This document shows positions 53,758-64,000 of a stretch of 64,000 bases of DNA, one piece after another. Below the pieces are notes generated by a model. That model did no database searches and was not told the origin of the DNA. It was given only the letters and a program-made list of their open reading frames with translations. Source of the DNA: Paramecium octaurelia. Taxonomy: Eukaryota > Ciliophora > Oligohymenophorea > Peniculida > Parameciidae. Every line of letters starts with the position of its first letter. The stretch's first letter is position 1. The DNA lies in the NCBI GenBank assembly GCA_905182995.1, contig CAJJDP010000009.1, forward strand, positions 350,365 to 414,364, in the 5' to 3' direction. The position numbers and the translations under genes were made by a program.

Positions 53758-55109
53758 ATGGAAATTAATTAAGACACTCTGAACTTTTTATTTAAAGAAT
53801 TATGTGCTATGGCTTTCCTATAACAAAAATCATAAAATGAATTAAATGACCTTTATCAATATTACACCATGCAAGAAGCGAGGCTAATAAATCAATTTTA
53901 TCATTATTAAACGATCAACGAATAAGAATTGAAGTATGATTGGAATATTATACTTTAGATTAGTGAATAGATTTATGGCAAGAATTTCAGAAGCTTTCTA
54001 ATTAATGATGGCAAAAAGGTAAATCATCAGATGCAAAGTATCTAAATTTTAACCATCAATATATAATTGTTTAACTTAAACCTTTGAAGGGAAGAATAGT
54101 CTAATTTGTCAATTGATTTAAGCAATATATGGTGAGTGTCGACTGTAGATTGAAGTACTCACAAATAAGAACCAAAAGATTGAAGTTAAAAGAGTAATTC
54201 TTAATCAATATTAAGATACACAGTCAAGATAACAACAATGATGAAGAGAAACTTCAGAATCACTTCTATTCAGTTTAAGTTACAAACAAGAAGAATATAT
54301 AAAATGATTGGCAAGTTAATATGAAAAACAACAAGAAGTTGAACAATTACTATTTGAAAGTATTCCCTAAACTGTATGATGTGGTCGGCAGTGTTGACAA
54401 GTATACAATACTATAATAATAACATAGAAGTCAAGATGAATAAATTCTATATTTCTAAAACAGAGACTAGAACATGGATAGAATATTCAATTAGTTACTT
54501 TAATAAAATCAACATATCAAGTAATCATTGAATTGGTCAGTCAATTTGGATCAAGAAGTGTATAATAATAAGATTGAATAAAAATTGCAAAAGCTAAAAT
54601 TACAATAATTAATCCCAAGCCATTAATTATCAACTTAATCATCTCCAACTAAGCCTTCGCAACCCTCAAATAAATCAATTAAATAAAATGCTCCCACAAG
54701 TCCATTCAAAAACCATGGCATTAATAATAGTCACAATCTAGGTAAGATGCCCTCAATTAATGTTAAATTTAGGAGTATTTCACAAAATGTTCCAATGAGT
54801 GAAACTAATTTTAAAAGTTAAAATAACTTCCTTAATCCTCAGCAATTATAAACATAATAGAACTAATAATAATAACAATATTATTCATCGGAAATAGAAA
54901 AATCGGCATTGTTTTCAAAAATAATAGAAAACTATAAATAAAATTAATTCCAATTAAATAAAATTAAAATAGAATTTAAACCCAAAAGATAACATTGTTC
55001 AGTCCTGAAAAGCAAATTAATGATTGATCTCATACCACTCCATAATTCAAAATTAAAGCCTAAAGCAACTCGACATTTATTATAATAAGTTCCATCAATA
55101 ATCAATTGA
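53758..55109 (+). CDS. Hypothetical Gln/Asn-rich protein (about 437 aa, splicing tentative)
   Basis: The frame starts MEINQDTLNFLFKELCAM at 53758 with a helical first 110 residues, then needs introns around 54073 and 54132 (21 and a very short 17 nt in my best solution) and continues as a charged, then Gln/Ser/Asn-rich protein to TGA 55107-55109. The middle block (YYLKVFPKLYDVVGSVDKYTIL) looks ordered. No family recognised; the exon joints are not secure. Confidence 0.55.
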
Positions 55110-55382
55110 TCCTATTCTTTATATATCGAAATTTTTTTTTAATCATATTAATTTATCAATTTAGATTACAGATTATAATAATTAATAATTGATTTTATTT
55201 TATAAAAAATATTCAACATTAATTTATCATAAATTTTTGATAATTATTATTATTCAATTTTAGTTTGAGAATTTAACAAAGAATTGCTATCTGATAACAG
55301 TTCCTGAAGAAGGAGATGGTCATATGTTTGTTTCTATTTAAGTTTTATTTCAAATCTGTAAACCTAATTAATTAATTAATTT
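55110..55382. other. Short intergenic region
   Basis: About 270 bp, AT-rich, upstream of the kinase-like locus. An extra 5' exon of that locus cannot be excluded; nothing else seen. Confidence 0.4.
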
Positions 55383-57890
55383 ATGGATTTTTAAGGTAGC
55401 ATTTGCTAAGGAACTTTTACCAATAATGAACTTGTTGATATAGTAAAAGATGATTTGACGGGGAAGGGAATACCAGAAGTAAAGAAAGATTTTCCCTAAT
55501 ATTGTAGTCTCTAATTCCAAGTCAAGATAATAATTTGTAACCAGAATAATCAACAGTTTAGAATATTTTTAATGATGAAGATGAAGCAAATTTAATAACA
55601 TTGGAGAACATTATTAAGTTGGATTAGTCAATTTCAAGTAAGATTTTTATATTATCATATAGAAAATGATATAAATAATGATATACAAATAATAGTGAAG
55701 AGTTTCAAAAGCCATTATGTGTTCTTTAATTTATCACAATAACTCATTGATTTCTTAATAACAAAATTAGTTTACTGTACCTAGAAAAAGGAGTAGTTCA
55801 TATTTTAATAAGGAGATTAAGTAAATTTCTCAATAAATTTTAGGCCACCTCTTACGTTATTATACAGAAAGGACAAGCAGAAGTTATAATCAATGAAAAA
55901 TAAGTTAAAGTGATATCAGAAGGACAGTATTTTGGCGAGATTGCTTTATTGTATAATACAACTAGAAGTGCGTCAATTAAAACCATTAGTATTTATATTA
56001 AATATATGTTTAGCTGATTGCAACTTTTGGATGCTTGACAGAATAACCTTTAGAAAGGCAGTTGCATCTATGATGAAAGCAGAGTATGAAGAGAATAGAA
56101 AGTTTATAAACGAAATTGAATAATTCTCCTTTATGACACCTTAATAAAAAGATAAAGTTGCTCATTCACTAATTAAAACAAAATTTGAACCAGGAGATTC
56201 TATTGTGAATGAAGGGGATTAAGCAGATTCATATTATATAATTAAGTCAGGAACGATCGGAGTTTACAAAGGGAATAAATAAATTAATACTATGGGGGTT
56301 TTAGACTTTTTGGTGAATAAGCCTTATTTCAGAACAGTCAAAGAGGAGCATCAATAAAAGCTGTAACAGAAGTCAAATGCTTGTCTTTGGGAAGAGGTAA
56401 CTTAACTATCATTTTGGGGGATCACATTTAGTAGTTTATCTTCAACAATATTATGAGATGGACTATTGGAAAAAGTGATATTTTGAATTAATTAAATAAA
56501 TTACGTTAAGAAAAATTATATTGGAAGCTTAGATTTAGAATTACAATAAAGAGTCAGTTATATTTAAGAAAGATACAAAATGTTAATAATTAGTGATTGT
56601 ACTTGAAGGATCTTTATAAAGTGATGATGACAAATTAGAAAAAGGAAATTGTTTTGGTCATTAATTTCTACACCAAAAGAGGAATGATGATTTGATAACA
56701 AGTGATTATATAATGGTTACTGATGGTGTTTTGGCAACCATTTAATTTACTTAACTATTTACAATATTTGGAGGAGATTTTGAAACAGCAATCTAAGGAA
56801 AATTTGAATAACATGAAATACTAGAATCAAATCTTCCTATTAAAGCAAACATGTTTAATATTCAGATTGAGGATCTTATCTTTATTAAGGAATTATCCCC
56901 AAGTTAATATAAAGAACATTATTTAGTTAAGCATAAAGATTAAAATAATTATTTTGTATTGAAGTGCATAAGTAAGGCTTAAATTGTATAGGAAGAATAC
57001 TTGAAAACATTCATTTTATAAGAGAAGAAAGTTGTAATTTCCCTTTTATTTAGCGATTTATTAAAACATTAAAAGATTAAACTTCAATCTACTTTCTTTT
57101 CTAAATTATACAGGAATTAATCTAGGTGATGCAATTAAATAGATGGGTTTATTAAACAAGGAAGACACTCAATATATTCTTGGAACTATGATATTATGCA
57201 TAGAATACCTCCACTCAAATGGAATTGTCCATAGATTTGTAACCTGAAAGTTTTAGGATTAACCATGAAGGGAAATTGATTTTAACATATCTGGGAAATG
57301 CAAAGCTAATAAGAAAATCTAAGAGATAAAGAACGTATACAATTAAAGGTACTCCACATTACATGGCTCCTGAGATCCTTACAGGTAAGGGTTACTCTTA
57401 TATTGTTGATTTTTGGAGTTTAGGTGTTAGCTTTTATGGATTTCTATGTGGAGGAATGCCATATGGCGAAGAAGTTAATGTAATCTTATGTTTATAGTAG
57501 GACCCTTATGATATATACGATTTCATCGTTACCAAAGAATTAACATTTCCTAATTTCTTATAAGACGAATAAGCTAAAATTTGCATAAGATAGTTATTAT
57601 CTCAATAACCTGAAACTAGATTAGGAAATTCAATTGCTGATTTAAAAGCTCATGCATGGTTTGAAGGTTTTGATTGGGATAAATTGTACACCCAGTAATT
57701 AAAGCCACCTGTATGAATTTACATTAAATCTTAGTCTATACCTCCTTAAGACTAAATGATTTCTGATACGGAAATTAAGACATAAATTTAATAAGGCAAA
57801 TTTATTTAATAAGAGATTGAGGAACAATAGTCAAAAAGAAAGATTAAATAAAATTAAATATTAGATCTTGATTGGGATGAATCATTTTGA
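55383..57890 (+). pseudogene. cGMP-dependent protein kinase-like gene, frameshifted
   Basis: The 5' half is intact: after a 130-residue N-terminus come a first cyclic-nucleotide-binding domain (SYVIIQKGQAEVIINEKQ, QYFGEIALLYNTTRSAS) with the required FGE and R, introns of 23-25 nt, and IADCNFWMLDRITFRKAV. In the second domain the frame breaks at the G-run 56294-56298; further one-base shifts are needed near 56511-56515, 57036 and 57110, and a two-base loss at about 57233 destroys the catalytic HRD. The kinase part is otherwise recognisable: FVLKCISKAQ, FPFI...RFIKTLKD, GTPHYMAPEILTGKGYS, DFWSLGVSFYGFLCGGMPYG and a terminal WDESF. DFG is replaced by LGN. Canonical members are full length and open; here the losses cluster in one gene, so decay is the simplest reading, with local assembly error as the alternative. 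Confidence 0.7.
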
Positions 57891-58422
57891 TATATAGATG
57901 TAAGATCTAATTATATTAAATATTTTATTGTAAATGTACACTATATTATATTGACTCATTTCTTGGTTTCTTTGGCTTACTTTCTTTTCTCTTTAACTCC
58001 CACAAATTTAGCATTGTACCATTCTTATCTTAATCTTCTGTAAACGTTTTTAGCTCTTAATTCCTTCGAAATCACAGTAGCCTTCTCTCTCTTTGGTGTT
58101 CTTTAGAAAGTGATGACCTATTTGTTATCAAAGTCAATTTTACTTCTGGATTAGTATTTTATGTGACTGGTTGAGCAACAACTTCGTTGGCAGAGTCTTT
58201 GACAACTCCATTCTTTGGTTTACCAGCAACTCTTGGGAATAAGACTAATTTTGACAAATATGCCTTGATTCTTTTAACATTAGCTGCCAATTCTTCTTAA
58301 CTGTTGTTTCTTCTTCTGTGATCGACGGCAATACCAACTGTTCTGGCGAATTATGCATTAAGTCCTGCTTCTTTCAATTCAATAAGGGAGAATCCTCTTC
58401 CCAATTTCTAAACTCCATTGTA
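57092..58422. repeat. First copy of a 1331-bp apparently identical duplication (assembly overlap)
   Basis: Recurs at 58424-59754, period 1332 bp, with one N at 58423 between them. It spans the 3' part of the kinase locus and the 3' part of the eL13 gene. All positions compared are identical, so it is best explained as unmerged contig ends. Confidence 0.9.
57956..58422 (-). CDS. Truncated duplicate of the eL13 gene 3' part (artefact)
   Basis: Same sequence as 59288-59754; it carries the C-terminal exons of ribosomal protein eL13 up to the N, where it stops without a start. It should disappear when the duplicated block is merged. Confidence 0.85.
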
Positions 58423-58423
58423 N
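58423..58423. other. Single-N contig junction
   Basis: Lone N exactly between the two 1331-bp copies. Confidence 0.9.
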
Positions 58424-59754
58424 CTTTCTTTTCTAAATTATACAGGAATTAATCTAGGTGATGCAATTAAATAGATGGGTTTATTAAACAAGGAAGACAC
58501 TCAATATATTCTTGGAACTATGATATTATGCATAGAATACCTCCACTCAAATGGAATTGTCCATAGATTTGTAACCTGAAAGTTTTAGGATTAACCATGA
58601 AGGGAAATTGATTTTAACATATCTGGGAAATGCAAAGCTAATAAGAAAATCTAAGAGATAAAGAACGTATACAATTAAAGGTACTCCACATTACATGGCT
58701 CCTGAGATCCTTACAGGTAAGGGTTACTCTTATATTGTTGATTTTTGGAGTTTAGGTGTTAGCTTTTATGGATTTCTATGTGGAGGAATGCCATATGGCG
58801 AAGAAGTTAATGTAATCTTATGTTTATAGTAGGACCCTTATGATATATACGATTTCATCGTTACCAAAGAATTAACATTTCCTAATTTCTTATAAGACGA
58901 ATAAGCTAAAATTTGCATAAGATAGTTATTATCTCAATAACCTGAAACTAGATTAGGAAATTCAATTGCTGATTTAAAAGCTCATGCATGGTTTGAAGGT
59001 TTTGATTGGGATAAATTGTACACCCAGTAATTAAAGCCACCTGTATGAATTTACATTAAATCTTAGTCTATACCTCCTTAAGACTAAATGATTTCTGATA
59101 CGGAAATTAAGACATAAATTTAATAAGGCAAATTTATTTAATAAGAGATTGAGGAACAATAGTCAAAAAGAAAGATTAAATAAAATTAAATATTAGATCT
59201 TGATTGGGATGAATCATTTTGATATATAGATGTAAGATCTAATTATATTAAATATTTTATTGTAAATGTACACTATATTATATTGACTCATTTCTTGGTT
59301 TCTTTGGCTTACTTTCTTTTCTCTTTAACTCCCACAAATTTAGCATTGTACCATTCTTATCTTAATCTTCTGTAAACGTTTTTAGCTCTTAATTCCTTCG
59401 AAATCACAGTAGCCTTCTCTCTCTTTGGTGTTCTTTAGAAAGTGATGACCTATTTGTTATCAAAGTCAATTTTACTTCTGGATTAGTATTTTATGTGACT
59501 GGTTGAGCAACAACTTCGTTGGCAGAGTCTTTGACAACTCCATTCTTTGGTTTACCAGCAACTCTTGGGAATAAGACTAATTTTGACAAATATGCCTTGA
59601 TTCTTTTAACATTAGCTGCCAATTCTTCTTAACTGTTGTTTCTTCTTCTGTGATCGACGGCAATACCAACTGTTCTGGCGAATTATGCATTAAGTCCTGC
59701 TTCTTTCAATTCAATAAGGGAGAATCCTCTTCCCAATTTCTAAACTCCATTGTA
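58424..59754. repeat. Second copy of the 1331-bp duplication
   Basis: Starts with CTTTCTTTTCTAAATTATAC like 57092. The segment 58424-59222 repeats the C-terminal part of the kinase-like locus without its 5' half; the rest runs into the complete eL13 gene. Confidence 0.9.
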
Positions 59755-59969
59755 CTTAATGGTTTGGCCTCTTACAACTGGTCTAAGTAACTCCACTGGT
59801 CTTGGAGATGCTCCTATTTAATTTGTTTAATGTTTGATCTACTTAATGCATTTGCTTATCTTCTTTGTTGTCTTCTTCTCTTTGCAGCTGGTTGATTATA
59901 GAAGGTCTTGACAAATCGTGTCCAGTGCTTTCTTAAATGGGCATTTGGGAGTTGTTAATTATGCTTCAT
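59288..59969 (-). CDS. RPL13: 60S ribosomal protein eL13 (about 208 aa)
   Basis: Three exons (introns of 29 and 26 nt). The start MKHNQQLPNAHLRKHWTRFV, then FYNQPAAKRRRQQRR, SPRPVELLRPVVRGQTIKYN, LGRGFSLIELKEAGL, TVGIAVDHRRRNNS, NVKRIKAYLSKLVLFPR and a basic Lys/Arg/Glu C-terminus follow eL13 along its whole length. It is a component of the large cytosolic ribosomal subunit. After the duplicated block is collapsed its stop lies about 65 bp from the stop of the convergent kinase-like locus. Confidence 0.96.
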
Positions 59970-60060
59970 TTTTAGAAATTTAAAAAATAAATATATGGAT
60001 ATTTAAAAAATATATGAAATGTCTCAAATGAGAAATATTCAATATAAAAAATCATTTCTT

Positions 60061-60477
60061 TCAAAGTTAAGTAATCATCTTCAAGGATTGTCTAAACATA
60101 TAAATAACTAATTTACTTCATAGAGGGCTTTCTATTTTATTTTCTTTCGGTGCTAATTGGAGTCTCTTTATTGTCTTATCCTTTCCCTTGTATTATTTCT
60201 AGTGTTTTCAACTGAGAAATTGAGTTCTCAAAGTGCAATTCAGTTTTTTTGGTCTTATTCTCATCAAATATCTCGACAAGTTTTGGTTAAATCATAATAT
60301 ATGCTTTTTAAGTTTGGACTAACTTATTCTCAGAAGGAGATTTCTTCATAACAATGGAGTCTTGAGACTTGTCCCTAAAAGAGAGAATATAAATAGATAT
60401 TTCTACAATGTATTTAGAATGAATGATCTCGTTTAGTGATGCGCACGACTAGATGAAATTGTTTTTGATGCTTTCAT
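60061..60477 (-). CDS. Small hypothetical protein (about 119 aa)
   Basis: ATG 60477 (MKASKTISSSRAHHQ), introns of 32 and 25 nt, TGA at 60061-60063. Mostly Lys/Gln/Thr/Ser with one helical stretch (QPKLVEIFDENKTKKTELHF followed by ENSISQLKTLEI). The second intron was chosen because reading through it would run into the start codon of eL13. No family recognised. Same strand as eL13, 91 bp upstream of its start. Confidence 0.6.
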
Positions 60478-60938
60478 TAAATGACAGCTGAAATTAATAA
60501 AAATAAATTAATTTACAAAATTTGTATGAAAAAACCACTTAAAGAACCTTCAAGACTGTCACTGTAGAATTCTTAATCAATTTAAATAATAAAATATTCT
60601 TTCATACTTTAGGAATGTTTACTCGCTATTTTTCATTATAACAATAATACGCAACCCCTATCGTCATTTAAAACCACTTATTAGAATATAACTTTTAATT
60701 AATCAATACTACAAAGCATGATAGAGTATTCGATATATAACTATTATGCCAAATATTATACATTCTCCTGACAATGTGAATAGAAATCAAGATGATGAAA
60801 TCATAATCTTGATATTTCAAATTTTCGGAAGTCAAACTATTTATAAATTATGACAAATGTCAGAGTTAAAATACCATTAAAATTTAAAAACACTATATAT
60901 ATTTATAATTGATTGTGGTTGTGTATATCTTAAAATAT
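60478..60938. other. Intergenic region, nothing recognised
   Basis: About 460 bp between two minus-strand genes, AT-rich. No sustained frame and no RNA gene recognised. Confidence 0.55.
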
Positions 60939-61761
60939 TCAGTCTTTAGCTGCTCTGTAAATTTTATTGCATGCATCTTCTAACAATCCTAAAAGCGATT
61001 CCTAAGATTCTTCTCTTAATTTTTTTTCCTCTTCTATTTCACTCTTCACTCTAGAAACCAAGTCCTTAAGCATTTCAAATATAGCTGTTTCCGATTCCTC
61101 TCTTTTATGATACATTGAATTCGTACCTCAATTTCTTCTAATTGCCCAAACCTTCATTCAATCGCTTAATTTCATCTCCTGCTCTTCTCAACGTTCCATT
61201 ATCATTATCTTCTCTATCCTATCCCTCTGTTTTGACCATATCGTATAATTTTGGTAAATCATTTTCCAATGAGGTAGTGATATTTTCAACTTGCTCCTGT
61301 CTAATCTTCCCTTCTGTTTGTATGTCGGATTTCAAATATACAACCTAATATTAAATTCATATTTTACTTTTTCATCCAGATAACCTTGCAATTTAAGATT
61401 ACCATCTTTTCTTAAAGCAATCTCTTATTCAAGTTTAGTTGTTATTCTACTTTCAAAGGCAGCCACTTCTCTTACTCTTTGTTCAAACTAAGTTTCGAAG
61501 GCATTATTTTCTTCCTCTATTTGTTTTTAAAGACGAACTATTTCATCCTTTAATGTGTGCTATATTTAAATAGGATCAATTCCATACAAGTTTCCTATTG
61601 TAAGATGTTATTGTGTCTTGAATTCTCTCCTCCACTCCTGTAATTCTTCCGCAGACGGTATCTATTCTGTGTGCTTTAGAAGAGTCATGTTATAATTGTA
61701 TTGAATTAAGTTTTTCAGAGATTTTAGCAAATCTTTCGTTGAAAGGTGTATTTGGATTCAT
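60939..61761 (-). CDS. SF-assemblin, striated-fibre coiled-coil protein (about 248 aa)
   Basis: Four exons (introns of 28, 23 and 25 nt). A short Pro/Thr head (MNPNTPFNERFAKISEKLNS) is followed by an almost continuous coiled coil with heptads, for example LKDEIVRLQKQIEEENNAFE, and the C-terminus LREESQESLLGLLEDACNKI, which matches the conserved end of SF-assemblins (R..S...LL.LLEDAC..I). Head length, rod length and total size fit the family (about 250-290 aa). In ciliates these proteins build kinetodesmal (striated rootlet) fibres attached to basal bodies. Start at 61761 gives the expected short head. Confidence 0.88.
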
Positions 61762-62020
61762 TTTTATTAACAAATTTTATTTAAGTATATTTATATTTTA
61801 CAAAAAATGGATATAAATAAAAATAAAATAAGAGGAAAAATTTTGATTTTACCCCAAATTTTGGATTACAGCAGAAAAGTAAGGAATATTTGTAACTACT
61901 TTAATACTTTAATAATTATATTTATCCTTAATTTAAATTCGAAGTTATTTGTCTTAAATTGCCTATTAATATCTATATTAAAATATTAATTTAATTTATT
62001 CCAATCCAAACTCCTAAATT
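61762..62020. other. Short intergenic region
   Basis: About 260 bp. A plus-strand ATG at 61807 opens a short Ile/Leu/Asn-driven frame of AT-rich character that I do not call. Confidence 0.45.
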
Positions 62021-62266
62021 ATGGAGAAAATTATAGTAATTTAAGAGGAGTAATAATTATTAAAAGGATCATATTTTGTATAAAGTAAAATTGATAAGGA
62101 TGAAAGAATAATTATTCTAAAATATTAATGCAATTATTTTTACAAATTATAAAAAAGCAAAAGGATTTTTTTTAGAATATTGTAAATTTTAATTGCAAAG
62201 CTCGGATTAACAAAACCTAGCTCATTTACAATCGACAATTCAATTAAATATTAGATTGATTAATGA
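62021..62266 (+). CDS. Possible small protein (81 aa)
   Basis: An uninterrupted ciliate-code frame from ATG 62021 to TGA 62264-62266. The first 30 residues (MEKIIVIQEEQQLLKGSYFV) and the end (KLGLTKPSSFTIDNS) have normal composition; the centre is Lys/Phe/Ile-rich. No family recognised, and it could be part of a spliced gene. Confidence 0.35.
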
Positions 62267-62400
62267 AAAATTAAAAAAAAAAAATGAATCAAAATATATA
62301 TTTTAATTACTTCTATCAAAATGATAATTGGATTAATGATATTCTGTCTCAAATTTCAAATTAATTTTCAACAATTATTTATTAATTAATATATATCAAA

Positions 62401-63029
62401 ATGAACAAAGTTAGTGAAAGTGAAGAGATCTTAGATCCATAAAATTATAGTAAAAGTTTAAAGTACATATTTAAGGCTAATAATAAGTAGGAAAAGCAAT
62501 AGGCCATAACACTATTAAAAGGTGGACGCCAATTTACGATCATAAATTATAGATTAAGCTTGTAATAAAGGATAACCCCTAAGATAGGTTTTAAATCACA
62601 ATAACATGATTTAGGTTGCATAAAACTTAGGCATTAAGTACTCTACAGGCAAAGCTATCGTCCAAGTGTACCAGAGTGAAGGTAGAATAGGAAAGAAAAG
62701 AACAAGGGATAAACGAATTTATTAAGAAATAGAAACTTACATCCTGATTGTCAACAAATAAACAGGAAAAATAGAAAAGTTAAAGCATAAGTCTGAATGC
62801 AACGACCTTAAGACAAACTTTTTGAATGCTAAGTTAAAGTAAATAGCCTTTATAATATTTCAGCCTTGAGGAAGCTCACTATTCTCAAATAGCTCAATAC
62901 TTTGGAAAATATAATCTTAGTTTACCTCAAGAACATCTAGAACAATAAAATGAAAGCATTATAAACTTAATGAAAATCTTAAATGATCAATACAAACAAT
63001 TCCAGGAATCTGACGAGAATAAATAGTGA
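62401..63029 (+). CDS. Hypothetical Gln/Lys-rich protein (about 192 aa)
   Basis: ATG 62401 (MNKVSESEEILDPQNYSKSL), two 25-nt introns, TGA at 63027-63029. Middle: a basic block RKKRTRDKRIYQEIETYILI; C-terminus: a helical stretch HYSQIAQYFGKYNLSLPQEH and an acidic coil. No family recognised. Both introns are needed to avoid TGA codons and to keep the C-terminal helix in frame. Confidence 0.6.
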
Positions 63030-63241
63030 AATATATTGAAAATAAATTATAATTGATAATTTTATAATATTTCTATGTGCCTGATTCCAAACATTTCAAA
63101 ACTATCAGTAAATATTTTTACCTCGATTTTTCCTTTATAAATAATTTAATCAATTATATTTAATTTTTATATTTAAGAATTTAATATTATTCTTACTATT
63201 AAATTAATTTATTAATATTGTCTGCAACATGTCCCTATTAC
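63030..63241. other. Short intergenic region between convergent genes
   Basis: AT-rich spacer with 3' ends from both sides; nothing recognised. Confidence 0.5.
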
Positions 63242-64000
63242 TCATTCATAAATAGATTACAATATATTAATTTAATGCTATATATAAATAGATTTCAATT
63301 CTTTTTCTTTGGTAATTTGATTTTATTATTTTTCAATGAAAGTTTTTTGCCTCTAAATAATTGATTAAAAAAAATACATATCGACTCCATTATTTTTGAG
63401 TAATCCATATTTTTTAGAGAGAGGATCATCTAAATAATTCTCTTCAAAAATTGAGTCCTTCCAACCTACCGTTTCGGAGTAGTAGTGTGATTATTGAATA
63501 TTTGAAATTTGAGGTTTTTAGAGACTTTCATTAAGAATTTTATGAAACTTTTATTCATCAGTTTACAATTTGTCTACATTTCCATTTTCTAATTAAATGC
63601 TATCAATGCTTTTTTTTACATCTTCAAATTAATCCAAGGCAACTATAGATTTTTGATATTTTGGTCTTCTGGAATTATAAGTGCTAAGCATGGCACTACC
63701 TTAATTAGAAGCAACACTAGGTTATTGAGAATCAGATCTTCTCAAAAGAGGAGGTTACAATTAATTGTTTTGAGGAGGAGTTAAGAAATTGTTATTGCTT
63801 GATTATCTCATGAGATTTGTATTGCCCTTCTCAAGGGATTTCTTCATTTCCTACTGATTGGGAGGTAATAAAGCTTGATTAAGAGTTGTCGATCTTTTCA
63901 TTTCTTAAGATTTTACCATTTCATTTGCCGAGATCTTCCTTTGAGAAGGCATCTCCCAATCATAGGTATAATCTAAAACAATCCCTAGGCTGTTAGCTGA
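63242..64000 (-). CDS. C-terminal part of a disordered Gln/Ser/Asn-rich protein, cut by the window edge
   Basis: The minus-strand frame is open from the window end (64000) to TGA 63242-63244, about 252 residues. It holds repeated basic/Ser blocks (MPSQRKISANEMVKS; NNNFLTPPQNNQ; LLRRSDSQQPSVASNQ), then a more ordered acidic stretch (SETVGWKDSIFEENYLDDPL) and a coiled C-terminus. The start lies outside the window. No domain recognised. Confidence 0.7.

Noticed and set aside
57036-57060. A 23-nt GT...AG intron that would remove one kinase frameshift
   Set aside because: The skipped bases encode the conserved FPFI segment of the kinase N-lobe, so a one-base loss is the better reading.

Overview
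The window reads as a ciliate macronuclear genome, almost certainly Paramecium. Long reading frames appear only when TAA and TAG are read as glutamine and TGA is the sole stop. The genes are cut by dozens of tiny GT...AG introns, mostly 19-33 nt. The DNA is very AT-rich. A trichocyst matrix precursor and a striated-fibre assemblin (both typical of ciliates and other protists) are present. Standard-code ORF calling breaks every gene, so all models here were rebuilt by hand with the ciliate code. Where all proposed introns are removed the remaining length divides by three and ends at an in-frame TGA; this is consistency, not RNA proof. || Layout. 1-10 kb: a glutamine-rich pseudokinase (minus), a BAH-PHD chromatin reader (plus) and the large trafficking protein MON2 (minus). 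10-16 kb: a minus-strand block with a two-domain cyclic-nucleotide-binding protein, a Mei2-type RRM protein and a PHD-DDT-WHIM-PHD remodeller subunit. 16-24.8 kb: a putative mitochondrial helical protein, mitochondrial proton-translocating transhydrogenase NNT, the ciliary protein ARMC9 and two unknown proteins. 24.8-32.5 kb: trichocyst matrix protein, a small unknown, ATG8, a Spinster-like MFS transporter, a mitochondrial-looking protein and a TPR protein. 33-39 kb: an arrestin-fold protein, a Ser/Thr kinase and a cathepsin D-like protease. 40-48.4 kb: an unknown, a B-box/WD40 protein and a potassium-channel-like protein. 48.8-55 kb: a TRF4-like poly(A) polymerase, a TBC Rab-GAP and a Q-rich unknown. 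55-64 kb: a decayed PKG-like kinase, ribosomal protein eL13, a small coiled protein, SF-assemblin and three less certain or partial genes. || The most striking gene is the channel at 43.5-48.3 kb. One polypeptide carries two complete units, each with six membrane segments, a potassium-selective pore (GFGD, then GYGD), a cyclic-nucleotide-binding fold and a CCHC zinc knuckle. Two apparent tandem duplications, each flanking a single N (45145 and 58423), are best read as overlapping contig ends that were not merged. Collapsing the first leaves the channel frame open across the junction. || Gene spacing is often tight (26-96 bp between several neighbours), but roughly a dozen AT-rich stretches of 0.25-1.5 kb have no gene I can support. 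I saw no tRNA, rRNA, CRISPR array, transposon or viral gene.
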